From Paracoccaceae bacterium (GTDB lineage: Bacteria; Pseudomonadota; Alphaproteobacteria; Rhodobacterales; Rhodobacteraceae): a DNA stretch of 64,000 nucleotides. Made by a program: the position numbers and the translations under genes. Below, one piece after another: positions 45,826 through 54,110 of this stretch; the first letter of the stretch is position 1, and each line of letters opens with the position of its first letter. The notes under the pieces are model-generated. The model saw only the letters and a program-made list of their open reading frames with translations. It was not told the DNA's origin and ran no database searches. The stretch lies in NCBI GenBank assembly GCA_009842205.1, contig VYFX01000063.1, forward strand, positions 248,001 to 312,000, written 5' to 3'.

Positions 45826-46242
45826 TCATGCCAAATCTGTCTTTGAAAAATCATTACCCTTGTAGAGAAGTCTGATATCGTATTCATTAGCACAAGCATA
45901 AGCGAAACAATCGCCAAAATTCAGTTTAGCTTCATGACCTACTATTTTGCCATATCGACCTGCCACCTTGATGGCTAATTTACCAATTTGAGGGCTAATT
46001 GAAATTTCTTCAGCATTTACACTTTCACAGAACTTATCAATTAATTTCTTTGAAAGTTGAAGTTCTTCTTTCGTTGGTTTGAATTTACCTGAACGTGCCC
46101 GTGCAAATGAAACCACTGCCTCGTATCTAGCCAAAGGTGACACATAAAGTCTTGATTGGTAATCTTCGATACGCCTTACAAAATCTTCAAATCCAGGTTC
46201 TTCATTTAGTATTGAAACGATTGCTGAAGCATCTATGAACAT
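45826..46242 (-). CDS. vapC: VapC-type PIN-domain toxin
   Basis: A 138-residue PIN-domain ribonuclease, the toxin of a type II pair. The acidic metal-binding set is D4 (MFIDASAI), E41 (ARYEAVV), D111 (LNFGDCFAYA) and D131 (GNDF), all intact. VapC enzymes cut RNA, often tRNA or rRNA, when the antitoxin is degraded. The ATG shares one base with the vapB stop (TGATG), the usual coupled arrangement. Confidence 0.93.
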   Translation of the reverse strand: MFIDASAIVSILNEEPGFEDFVRRIEDYQSRLYVSPLARYEAVVSFARARSGKFKPTKEELQLSKKLIDKFCESVNAEEISISPQIGKLAIKVAGRYGKIVGHEAKLNFGDCFAYACANEYDIRLLYKGNDFSKTDLA

Positions 46243-46487
46243 CAGGAATCACCCCACATTTCATCAGTAAATTTCTTCATGTCAAAATTTGGGTCCGGCT
46301 CCCCAATTAATTTGGCTTGAGCTTGGAGTTCATGTACATGTTCAAGAAGGCTTTTCTCTTTTTTCTTTGCATCTAAGAGAGAGTTTAACCCTAGGCGAAC
46401 GGCCTCTGTCTTGTTTTTTACACCTGTTGTTTTTACAACCTTCTCAGCCAGAATATTTACGGTTTCGTCTCTAATGTATAGTGGCAT
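46242..46487 (-). CDS. vapB: VapB-type antitoxin (PSK/Rv0623-like)
   Basis: An 81-residue antitoxin of the family typified by Rv0623. The N-terminal part (VNILAEKVVKTTGVKNKTEAVRLGL) is the DNA-binding ribbon-helix-helix type region, and the C-terminal half (DPNFDMKKFTDEMWGDS) is the acidic toxin-binding arm. It would neutralise VapC and repress its own operon through the dyad just upstream. Confidence 0.92.
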   Translation of the reverse strand: MPLYIRDETVNILAEKVVKTTGVKNKTEAVRLGLNSLLDAKKKEKSLLEHVHELQAQAKLIGEPDPNFDMKKFTDEMWGDS

Positions 46488-46507
46488 ATTGAATTACTCC
46501 ATAAAAA

Positions 46508-46550
46508 GAATATCCAAAATAAATATTCTGTATATTCATTTTGGATATTC
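46508..46550 (-). promoter_or_regulatory. VapBC operator: perfect 13-bp inverted repeat
   Basis: GAATATCCAAAAT (46508-46520) and its exact reverse complement ATTTTGGATATTC (46538-46550) are separated by 17 bp, which contain another AATATT/ATATTC-like pair. The dyad begins 20 bp upstream of the vapB ATG, just where a VapBC complex would sit for autorepression. Confidence 0.85.
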
Positions 46551-46621
46551 CATTAAAAATGTCAACGGTCCTTTTTATTGATTCCCATTTATTTCAATAT
46601 CATATTGATTTAAGGACAAGG

Positions 46622-47395
46622 TCAAATACAGCGACCCCCATCAACCTCTAGTATTGAGCCGGTGATGAAATCTGCCTCATCGGAGGAAAGAAACAATGCC
46701 GCTGAAGCAATATCGGAAGGGGTACTAAAGCGACCCAAGGGTATGGAATCCAGAAACTTTTTCCTGCTCTCGGGAGTATCGGGTCCACCCATGAAAGCTT
46801 CCGTCAAACCGGTCTTGCCAATAACAGGAGCAATACCACATACCCTGATGTTGTCAGGAGCCAACTCTACCGCTAGGGATTTTGTCATGGTATTGACCGC
46901 ACCCTTGGTTGAATTGTACCAGGTCAGTCCTGGTCGTGGACGAAAACCTGCCGTGGAACTGATATTGATCATTGTTCCTCCACCTAGGTTTCGCCAATGT
47001 GGAACTATGGCTTGAGTAAAGTTGTAAATGGAAAAGACATTGATTTCGAAGACTTTCCGGAAGGTATCATGATCCACATCCAAAAGGGGTTGGTTTGAAT
47101 GACTCCAGCCAGCATTGTTGACCAGAATATTGATAACGGCCCCAGAACTAAAAACAGTGTGGATTAAGTTTTGTACATCCTCGAAATCACTCACATCATT
47201 TTTGTATAAATCGATGGAAACCCTCGAACCACTGCTCTCGATTTCCTGCCTTGTCTGATGCAAGCCTTCCTCGTTGAGATCTGTAAGAATCAAATTTGAA
47301 CCTTCTTTGGCAAAACGGATGGCAATTTCCTTGCCAAACCCAGAAGCTGCACCCGTAATCAAAGCCGTCTTACCATTCAATCGCATACCATTCAT
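46622..47395 (-). CDS. Short-chain dehydrogenase/reductase (SDR)
   Basis: A 257-residue classical SDR. The cofactor motif TGAASGFG lies near residue 14, NNAG at about 90, the active-site serine in NISST and the catalytic YxxxK in WYNSTK, then a C-terminal VDGGRCI tail. An aspartate after strand 2 (LTDLN) suggests NAD preference. The start overlaps the stop of the aldehyde dehydrogenase gene (ATGA), so the two form an oxidising pair: alcohol or ketone and then aldehyde. The substrate is unknown. Confidence 0.9.
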   Translation of the reverse strand: MNGMRLNGKTALITGAASGFGKEIAIRFAKEGSNLILTDLNEEGLHQTRQEIESSGSRVSIDLYKNDVSDFEDVQNLIHTVFSSGAVINILVNNAGWSHSNQPLLDVDHDTFRKVFEINVFSIYNFTQAIVPHWRNLGGGTMINISSTAGFRPRPGLTWYNSTKGAVNTMTKSLAVELAPDNIRVCGIAPVIGKTGLTEAFMGGPDTPESRKKFLDSIPLGRFSTPSDIASAALFLSSDEADFITGSILEVDGGRCI

Positions 47396-48849
47396 TCCCC
47401 ATAATATTGTACAACCGTTTTAATCTGCGAAAATTCCTTTAATGCTTCCATGCCCTTTTCCCTTCCGTGTCCACTCATTTTGGTTCCACCAAAAGGTAAT
47501 TCCACACCCCCACCAGCTCCATAGCAGTTAATGAATACCTGACCACAATTCAGTTTTCTGGACAATCTTATTTGCCTACTGCCATCACGCGTCCAAACAC
47601 CGGAAATCAACCCGTATCTTGTTCCATTGGCAATATTTATTGCTTCGGCTTCATCCTTGAATTTGATACAAACCAATACCGGTCCAAAGATCTCCTCCCG
47701 GGCAAGTTTATCATTGGGATCTACAGGACCAATCAGAGTAGGAGGAAAGTAATATCCGGAGGAAGATGCCGATGATGCAATTTCACCTCTGGCAAGGATC
47801 AAATCCTCATTCAAGCCCTTTAGGTAATTGATTACCCTTTCTTTTTGTTTCAACGAAATCAGCGGCCCCAGATCATGATTCTGATCATATGGTCCAGCAA
47901 CAAGTTTTGAGAACCGGGATTGCAACTCACTAACAACCTTGTCATATATGGAATCCTGAATCAGAATTCTTGATCCCGCAGAACAGGTTTGACCGGCATT
48001 TTGAATAATGGCATTAACGATGATTGGCAAGGCCATCTTCAAGTCGGCATCGCTGAAGACAATCTGGGGTGATTTTCCTCCCAGTTCCAGGGTACAGGAT
48101 ATATAGTTCTTGGAAGCCTGAGCCTGGACGGTTGATCCAACTTCGGGTGATCCGGTAAAGGAAAGAAAATTAATGTCTTGATGGGAAGCAAGGGCCGATC
48201 CGGCCTCCTCGCCCATTCCGGTTACCAGATTGATGGAGCCTTTGGGAAAGCCTGTATCATGGGCCAATTCGGTTAGGGCAATTGGAGTAAGACATGCATC
48301 TTCGGCAGGTTTGAAAACAACACAATTACCCATCGCCAAGGCAGGAGCCAATGTTCTTCCAAACATCTGCGCGGGATAGTTCCAAGGAATTATATGCCCG
48401 GTTACCCCCAGGGGTTCCCTCATCAACTGAACCTGATAGTCTTGAAGATAGGGAATTGTTTCACCACCAAACTTGTCCGCAGCACCACCATAGAATTCAA
48501 AATACCTTGCTGTTGCTACAATATCTGCATTCGCCTGTTTAAGTGGTTTCCCAGTATCACTGGCTTCCAATTCTGCCAACTGGTTTATGTTGTCCTCGAT
48601 GGCTTTGCCCAATCTGGCAAGCAATCGTCCTCTTTGTACGGGGTTTAAATTGGACCATGCTCCCGTTTCAAAGGCTATACGGGCTGCTTCAACGGCCAGA
48701 TCAATATCATTTCCGGTTGAGGCGGGAAGGGATGCCAAGGGTTTGCCCGATGAAGGGCTGTAGGTATCCATATAGTGACCTTCAATCGGATCACACCACT
48801 CGCCATTGATAAAATTTTGCTTTCGGGGAATTTCGGTTTGGATAGCCAT
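47392..48849 (-). CDS. NAD(P)-dependent aldehyde dehydrogenase
   Basis: An aldehyde dehydrogenase of 485 residues from the ATG at 48849 (a GTG two codons earlier is also possible). It has the betaine-aldehyde/ALDH superfamily layout: IPWNYPAQMFG, the general-base glutamate in LELGGKSPQ, and the catalytic C289 in GQTCSAGS. EEIFGPVL and the C-terminal GGTKMSGHGREKG follow. It lies between the BMP-type transporter and the SDR, all on the minus strand, so it may oxidise an aldehyde derived from the imported compound. Confidence 0.93.
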   Translation of the reverse strand: MAIQTEIPRKQNFINGEWCDPIEGHYMDTYSPSSGKPLASLPASTGNDIDLAVEAARIAFETGAWSNLNPVQRGRLLARLGKAIEDNINQLAELEASDTGKPLKQANADIVATARYFEFYGGAADKFGGETIPYLQDYQVQLMREPLGVTGHIIPWNYPAQMFGRTLAPALAMGNCVVFKPAEDACLTPIALTELAHDTGFPKGSINLVTGMGEEAGSALASHQDINFLSFTGSPEVGSTVQAQASKNYISCTLELGGKSPQIVFSDADLKMALPIIVNAIIQNAGQTCSAGSRILIQDSIYDKVVSELQSRFSKLVAGPYDQNHDLGPLISLKQKERVINYLKGLNEDLILARGEIASSASSSGYYFPPTLIGPVDPNDKLAREEIFGPVLVCIKFKDEAEAINIANGTRYGLISGVWTRDGSRQIRLSRKLNCGQVFINCYGAGGGVELPFGGTKMSGHGREKGMEALKEFSQIKTVVQYYGE

Positions 48850-48886
48850 GGTCACGTTAATGATAGTCAGCAGTTAACAAAAATCG

Positions 48887-49855
48887 TCACCTCTCCTTGA
48901 CATAAGGCTCTCCACCTGCCTTGGGTGGAATGGCCTTACCAACCAGACCTGCCAGAATTACAATGGTCAGAATATATGGCAGCGCCTGCATGAACTGAAC
49001 GGGTATGGTTCCGACACCCTCTATCGTGATATTTTGATACCTGATCGCAATTGCTTCCAGAAAACCGAACAGAAGACAGGCATAAAGGGCATAGGCAGGG
49101 CGCCATTTGGCAAAAATCAAGGCAGCAAGGGCAATGAATCCCTTGCCAGCTGTCATGTCACGGATGAAACCAGCGGCCATACCTGTTGCCAGATAAGCAC
49201 CTCCCAATCCACAAAGCAACCCACAAATCAAAACGGCCCTATATCTGAGGAAAGAAACTGAAACGCCTCCCGTATCAACAGCTTCAGGGTTTTCACCTAC
49301 AGCTCTGAGCCTAAGTCCAAACCTGGTCTTGAACAACAACCACCAGGTAAACGGTACGGTCAACAGCGCAACATAAACCAAAATGGTATGACCCGAAAGA
49401 AGTTCACTGTAAATTGGTCCAAGAAAAGGAATCTTGCCTATCGACTCGGCAAAGGGGAACTCAATGGGCAGGAAGCGGCCATCACCTGAAAGGGATGGTG
49501 TTCTGCCACCCAGACGAAACCAGTTCTGCCCGATCAATGCAGTCATTCCGGATGCCAGGAAGTTTATTGCCACTCCAGAGATCAATTGATTGCCTTGAAA
49601 GGTGATCGAGGCAAACCCGTGAATGGCTGCCAATACCATGGAAGCAGTCAAACCCGCCATCAAACCTAGCCAAACCGAACCTGTCGCTGCAGCAACAGCT
49701 GCGGAAAAGAAAGCGGAAGCCAGCATTTTACCTTCCAGCCCGATATCAAAGATACCTGATCGTTCTGAAAACAACCCTGCCAGACAGGCAAAAATGAGGG
49801 GTGCCGATAACCTGAGCATCGAATCAAGAATCTGAATGATCGTCAGATAATCCAT
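48887..49855 (-). CDS. BMP-family ABC transporter permease (YufQ-like)
   Basis: A 322-residue inner-membrane permease of the BPD_transp_2 type with about eight to nine helices. RLSAPLIFACLAGLFSERSGIFDIGLEG near the N-terminus is the hallmark of the permease that pairs with YufP in nucleoside (BmpDEFG/NupQ-type) systems, and RAVGENPEA occurs near residue 193. The start shares one base with the preceding permease stop. Confidence 0.92.
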   Translation of the reverse strand: MDYLTIIQILDSMLRLSAPLIFACLAGLFSERSGIFDIGLEGKMLASAFFSAAVAAATGSVWLGLMAGLTASMVLAAIHGFASITFQGNQLISGVAINFLASGMTALIGQNWFRLGGRTPSLSGDGRFLPIEFPFAESIGKIPFLGPIYSELLSGHTILVYVALLTVPFTWWLLFKTRFGLRLRAVGENPEAVDTGGVSVSFLRYRAVLICGLLCGLGGAYLATGMAAGFIRDMTAGKGFIALAALIFAKWRPAYALYACLLFGFLEAIAIRYQNITIEGVGTIPVQFMQALPYILTIVILAGLVGKAIPPKAGGEPYVKER

Positions 49856-50952
49856 CAGTTTTGCTTCGTATTAAGTTTCATGAATATCTTTCCAATGGGA
49901 ACCCGTACCAGATTTTCCAAGGCACCTGTAAACAGGATTACCAAAGCCTGTATGACAACAATCATTTCCCTGGAAACGGCTGGCATTTCAAATTCAAGTT
50001 CGGCACCACCCTGGTAAAGGACACCAAACAAGACCGCAGCCAAGAAAACGCCAAGCGGATGAGACCTTCCCATCAGGGCAGCGGCAATGCCCACAAAACC
50101 AGCTCCTTGCACCGAATCAATCAACAGTCGTTCGGCTTCCCCCATAACCGAATTGATGGACATCATTCCGGCAAGCCCCCCGGACACAAGCATTGAAACC
50201 ATGATGATCTTAAAGGGGGAAATACCTGCATAAACGGCAGCTGTCTCACTCCAGCCAAAGGCCCTTATGGCGTATCCCATACGGGTTCTCCAGATGAATA
50301 GCCAAATCAGGAAACAGGCCAATACTGCAAGTAGGAAAGTGATATTCAATGGTGGAGATTTTGGGAAGGCCATTCCAAACCAGCCAAAGATATCATGGGC
50401 TGAGGGGAGGTTCGAACCTGCAACGAATTTAGCTGATTCCGGTGCCATTTGACCCTTGGGTTTAAGGACATGGACAAGCAAATAAACCATCATGGAATAG
50501 GCAATGAAGTTGAACATGATGGTCGTGATGACGATATGGCTACCCCGTTTGGCCTGAAGATAGGCTGGAATCGCTGACCAAGCAGCACCAAAAAGAGCTG
50601 CTGACATTATGGCAACCGGAAAGGCAATGGTCCAATGTGGCCAGTCAATGAACAAACAAACGAGTGCGGTACCAAGCCCACCAACCATGGCCTGACCTTC
50701 ACCACCAATATTGAACATTCTGGCATGGAAGGCTACAGCAACGGCCAATCCGGTAAAAATGAAATTCGTGGCATAATATAAGGTATAACCAAGCCCGTAA
50801 GCTGAGCCGAGAGAGCCATTGATTATGATTTGCATGGCTCGGAAGGGGTTTTCGCCAATGTAGACAACCACCAGTCCAGAAATCATGAAGGCAAGAAACA
50901 GGTTGATTAGCGGGATCAGTGCCAGATCGACCCATTTGGGTAAATTCTTCAT
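49855..50952 (-). CDS. BMP-family ABC transporter permease (YufP-like)
   Basis: A 365-residue second permease of the nucleoside-type uptake system, with about nine membrane helices. FHARMFNIGGEGQ near residue 80 and IRAFGWSETAAVYAGI near residue 235 are the matching signatures to YufQ. It overlaps the ATPase gene by an ATGA and the next permease by one base, so the four genes are a tightly coupled operon. Confidence 0.92.
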   Translation of the reverse strand: MKNLPKWVDLALIPLINLFLAFMISGLVVVYIGENPFRAMQIIINGSLGSAYGLGYTLYYATNFIFTGLAVAVAFHARMFNIGGEGQAMVGGLGTALVCLFIDWPHWTIAFPVAIMSAALFGAAWSAIPAYLQAKRGSHIVITTIMFNFIAYSMMVYLLVHVLKPKGQMAPESAKFVAGSNLPSAHDIFGWFGMAFPKSPPLNITFLLAVLACFLIWLFIWRTRMGYAIRAFGWSETAAVYAGISPFKIIMVSMLVSGGLAGMMSINSVMGEAERLLIDSVQGAGFVGIAAALMGRSHPLGVFLAAVLFGVLYQGGAELEFEMPAVSREMIVVIQALVILFTGALENLVRVPIGKIFMKLNTKQN

Positions 50953-52535
50953 GCGACCGATTCCATTACTGGTTGTTCTCCAGAACCGTCCTCAATTCCT
51001 GCCATCAGCAATCCAAGTTCAGACTCATTGGTTTCTTCCGTTATGCGTTCGCCGATAATTTTTCCATCAAACAAGACCGCAACCCTGTCCGATAGTGAAA
51101 ATATCTCATCCAGTTCAACACTTACGAGAAGTATGGCAACTCCCTTGTTTCGTAGGTCAATGATTTTTTGGTGAATAAACTCGATAGCTCCAATGTCCAC
51201 ACCCCTGGTCGGCTGACCAACGATCAGTACCTTTGGGTGCTGTTCCAACTCTCGCGCCAGAACAATTTTTTGCTGATTTCCACCGGAAAAGTTTTTGACC
51301 AGATTATTGGGGGTAGGGGGGCGGATATCAAACTTGGCCATTTCCTCACGGGCAATTTCACGGGTTTTCCCATTATCCATCAATAGCCAGTTCCTGTTGA
51401 ATTCATCCTTGTGGTGATATCCGAAAGCAATGTTTTCCCAAGCAAAGAAATCTAGGATCAAACCGAGTTTTTGCCGATCTTCGGGGACATGTGAAACACC
51501 ATATTCCCGCTTTGATCTTGCATCCGATCCCTTGCCGAGCAAGGGAATTTCTTCACCATCAATTTTCATGGTACCAGTTGCAGGTGATATGCCTCCCAAG
51601 GCTTCAAGAAGTTCTGTCTGGCCATTGCCGGCAACGCCCGCAATTCCCAGTATTTCTCCCTTTCTTACATGAAATGATACATTCTTTAGGGCTGTTACGC
51701 CTCGTTTGTCCGTGACACTGAGGTCATGGACCTCCAGTGATTTGTCTCCCACTTCTGTGGTGTCCTTTTCAACCCTGAGCAAAACAGACCTGCCAACCAT
51801 TAATTCTGCCAACTCTTGCGGGTTGGTTTTACTTGTTTCCAGGGTGGCTGTCATTTCGCCCCGCCTCATGACACTTACAGTGTCAGTAACCGACATGATT
51901 TCCTTCAGTTTGTGGGTAATCAGGATTATGGTCTTGCCTTCCTTGGACAGGTTACGCAGAATATTGAATAAATGATCGGCTTCGGCTGGTGTCAAAACCC
52001 CCGTTGGTTCATCCAAAATAAGTATGTCTGCCTGTCGATAAAGGGCTTTGAGTATTTCGACCCGCTGTTGATGTCCCACGGACAAATCCTCAATCAGGGC
52101 ATCCGGGTTCACTTCGAGCGAATAGGTTGATGCCAGGTCAGAAAGAAGTACCCTTGCATTGTTCAGGGCCGGATTGATTAAAAAACTGTTTTCCGTACCC
52201 AGAATGACATTTTCCAGGACTGTAAAGTTCTCGACCAATTTGAAGTGTTGGTGAACCATACCGATACCAGCCTCGATTGCGACATGGCTATCGGTGATAT
52301 TAATGTGCTTGCCATTAATATAGATTTCTCCCGAATCAGATTTGTAAAATCCATAGAGAATAGACATCAGGGTCGATTTGCCGGCACCATTTTCACCGAC
52401 AATGCCGTGGATTGATCCCTTGTTTACTTTCAGGTTTATATTTTTGTTGGCCTGAACAGGACCAAAGGATTTCGAGATCCCCCTGAGTTCAATCATAGGT
52501 GCAGCACTGTCGTGCTGCACCTTTGTATCCATCAC
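50949..52535 (-). CDS. BMP-family ABC transporter ATP-binding protein (YufO-like)
   Basis: A 528-residue double ATPase. The first domain is canonical (GENGAGKST, LSVGHQQRVEILKAL, LDEPTGVLTP); the second has a degenerate Walker A (GVAGNGQTEL), SGGNQQKIVLAREL and GQPTRGVDIG. This is the sugar/nucleoside Class 2 importer ATPase form. It energises the two permeases encoded downstream, with the BMP binding protein encoded 16 bp upstream. Confidence 0.94.
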   Translation of the reverse strand: MMDTKVQHDSAAPMIELRGISKSFGPVQANKNINLKVNKGSIHGIVGENGAGKSTLMSILYGFYKSDSGEIYINGKHINITDSHVAIEAGIGMVHQHFKLVENFTVLENVILGTENSFLINPALNNARVLLSDLASTYSLEVNPDALIEDLSVGHQQRVEILKALYRQADILILDEPTGVLTPAEADHLFNILRNLSKEGKTIILITHKLKEIMSVTDTVSVMRRGEMTATLETSKTNPQELAELMVGRSVLLRVEKDTTEVGDKSLEVHDLSVTDKRGVTALKNVSFHVRKGEILGIAGVAGNGQTELLEALGGISPATGTMKIDGEEIPLLGKGSDARSKREYGVSHVPEDRQKLGLILDFFAWENIAFGYHHKDEFNRNWLLMDNGKTREIAREEMAKFDIRPPTPNNLVKNFSGGNQQKIVLARELEQHPKVLIVGQPTRGVDIGAIEFIHQKIIDLRNKGVAILLVSVELDEIFSLSDRVAVLFDGKIIGERITEETNESELGLLMAGIEDGSGEQPVMESVA

Positions 52536-52551
52536 TGATACTCAAACAAAA

Positions 52552-53541
52552 TTAGCTGGCTGGGCAACTGTCATCAGTTGTGTAGTCGTGGACAACAATG
52601 TCGCCATTGATGATTGAAGCCTTGGTAGCCTCGATCATTTCCAGTACGTCAGCTGAAATCAGGTCTTGATTGTTTTCATCCAAGGCATATCCAACCCCAT
52701 CTTCCTTGAGGCCAAGTACAACTATTGAGGTATTCAAATCCTCTCCTTCAGAGAAAGAATTGTAAACAGCCACGTCAACCCTTTTCAACATTGAAGTCAA
52801 AACGGAACCAGGATGCAGGTGATTTTGGTTGGCATCAACACCGATACCCAAAATACCAGCGTCGGCAGCTGCTTGCAGCACACCAACACCAGTGCCACCG
52901 GCAGCATGGTAAACTACATCAGCTCCAGAAGCTATCTGGGCCTTGGTCAATTCACCACCCTTGACAGGATCGTTCCAAGCAGAAGGATCGTTACCAGTCA
53001 TGTTTTGTATTACGTTGATATCGGGATTTGCAGCCTTGACACCCTGTACATAACCACAACCAAACCTACGAATTAACGGGATATCCATGCCGCCGACAAA
53101 ACCGACTGTGTTGGAAGCAGTGGTCATACCAGCGATTAAACCCACCAGATAGGATCCCTCATGCTCCTTGAACACGATTGATTTTACATTGGGTTGATCA
53201 ACGACAAAGTCGATGATGGCAAAATTGGTATCAGGAAAATCTGGAGCAACGTTGTCAAGAACACTACCGAAAGCAAATCCGGTCATTACAATCGGATTAC
53301 TTCCCCCTTCGGCCAATCTACGAAGGGCTTGTTCTCGTTGAGCTTCGGATTGAATTTCGATTTCTCTATACGATCCGCCAGTCTCGCTTTTCCATTTTTC
53401 GGCACCGTTCCAAGCACTCTCATTGAAGGATTTGTCGAACTTACCTCCGATATCAAAAACTATTGCAGGTTCTGCAAATAGATTAGCTCCCATGAACAAT
53501 AGGGCAAGCAAGGAGGCGAATGTTCCCTTGATGATTTTCAT
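52552..53541 (-). CDS. BMP-family substrate-binding protein
   Basis: A 329-residue periplasmic protein of the BMP (PnrA-like) family, whose studied members bind purine nucleosides. A signal peptide (about residues 1-23, LLALLFMGANLFAEP) precedes IVFDIGGKFDKSFNESAWNGAE, the typical first strand and loop; GFVGGMDIPLIRRFGCGYVQG and VYHAAGGTGVGVLQAA are further family blocks. It has no lipobox cysteine at the cleavage site, so it is probably a soluble periplasmic protein. It heads the operon. Confidence 0.92.
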   Translation of the reverse strand: MKIIKGTFASLLALLFMGANLFAEPAIVFDIGGKFDKSFNESAWNGAEKWKSETGGSYREIEIQSEAQREQALRRLAEGGSNPIVMTGFAFGSVLDNVAPDFPDTNFAIIDFVVDQPNVKSIVFKEHEGSYLVGLIAGMTTASNTVGFVGGMDIPLIRRFGCGYVQGVKAANPDINVIQNMTGNDPSAWNDPVKGGELTKAQIASGADVVYHAAGGTGVGVLQAAADAGILGIGVDANQNHLHPGSVLTSMLKRVDVAVYNSFSEGEDLNTSIVVLGLKEDGVGYALDENNQDLISADVLEMIEATKASIINGDIVVHDYTTDDSCPAS

Positions 53542-53750
53542 TTTATTTCTCTCCTATAAGTAGAAACAACATTTAGATTCTAAATTGAATCTTATTTACC
53601 AAGTTATTTATTTGCAAAGAAAATAGGGATTTACAAACAAATAATGTCCTGAATTCAGAACACGTCTGGGCCTGTGAAGTGCTGATTTAGGTTCATCTAG
53701 GATTTATATATTTTACATCATAGTTTTTTTATCAAAAGCTGTTTCAGAGC

Positions 53751-53765
53751 CAATCACAGTGATTG
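53751..53765. promoter_or_regulatory. Perfect 15-bp palindrome, possible operator
   Basis: CAATCAC and GTGATTG flank a single A. The site is 210 bp upstream of the BMP binding-protein gene and 346 bp upstream of mscS. The size fits a dimeric repressor, but no regulator gene adjoins and the assignment is tentative. Confidence 0.35.
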
Positions 53766-53853
53766 ATTCAAGATGTCACCCCAACATGAGGCTTTGTACA
53801 TCTACATACCACTCATGACTTGAGCAGGGCAAGGTAAAAGGCAATTAAGGGGG

Positions 53854-53890
53854 GGGGAGGCAATTGCACGACCAAGACTGTAACCTCCCC
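53854..53890 (+). terminator. Possible hairpin with G/C-rich 7-bp stem
   Basis: GGGGAGG at 53854-53860 can pair with CCTCCCC at 53884-53890 across a 23-base loop, next to a nine-G run. Only a weak T-rich stretch (ATTTTCCTT) follows. It may be a terminator or an RNA structure in the mscS leader. Confidence 0.3.
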
Positions 53891-54110
53891 ATTTTCCTTA
53901 AAAGTTGAAAAGAGGCACCTCATTTGATACAGTTGTAGGAGTTTCCCTGTTACAAAAGTTTTGACAATCCACCCATCAATGATACTTTTTTTGAAACCCT
54001 GGTCACAACTACAATCAACAATACTGTGGTGTTGGTAAACCCTACACCAATGTCAGAGTATTGACAGCAAGTCCAGCTAGTCTGAATAAAACGTAAAATC
54101 GGAAGGTACT

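Larger units (their letters stand above)
53542..54110. other. Divergent intergenic region, BMP operon and mscS
   Basis: This is the largest gene-free stretch of the window (569 bp). It contains a perfect palindrome CAATCAC-A-GTGATTG at 53751-53765, a run of nine G at 53849-53857, and an inverted repeat GGGGAGG (53854-53860) with CCTCCCC (53884-53890) whose 3' arm is followed by ATTTTCCTT. No open frame here looks like a gene. It should hold the promoters of the BMP operon and mscS. Confidence 0.5.
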
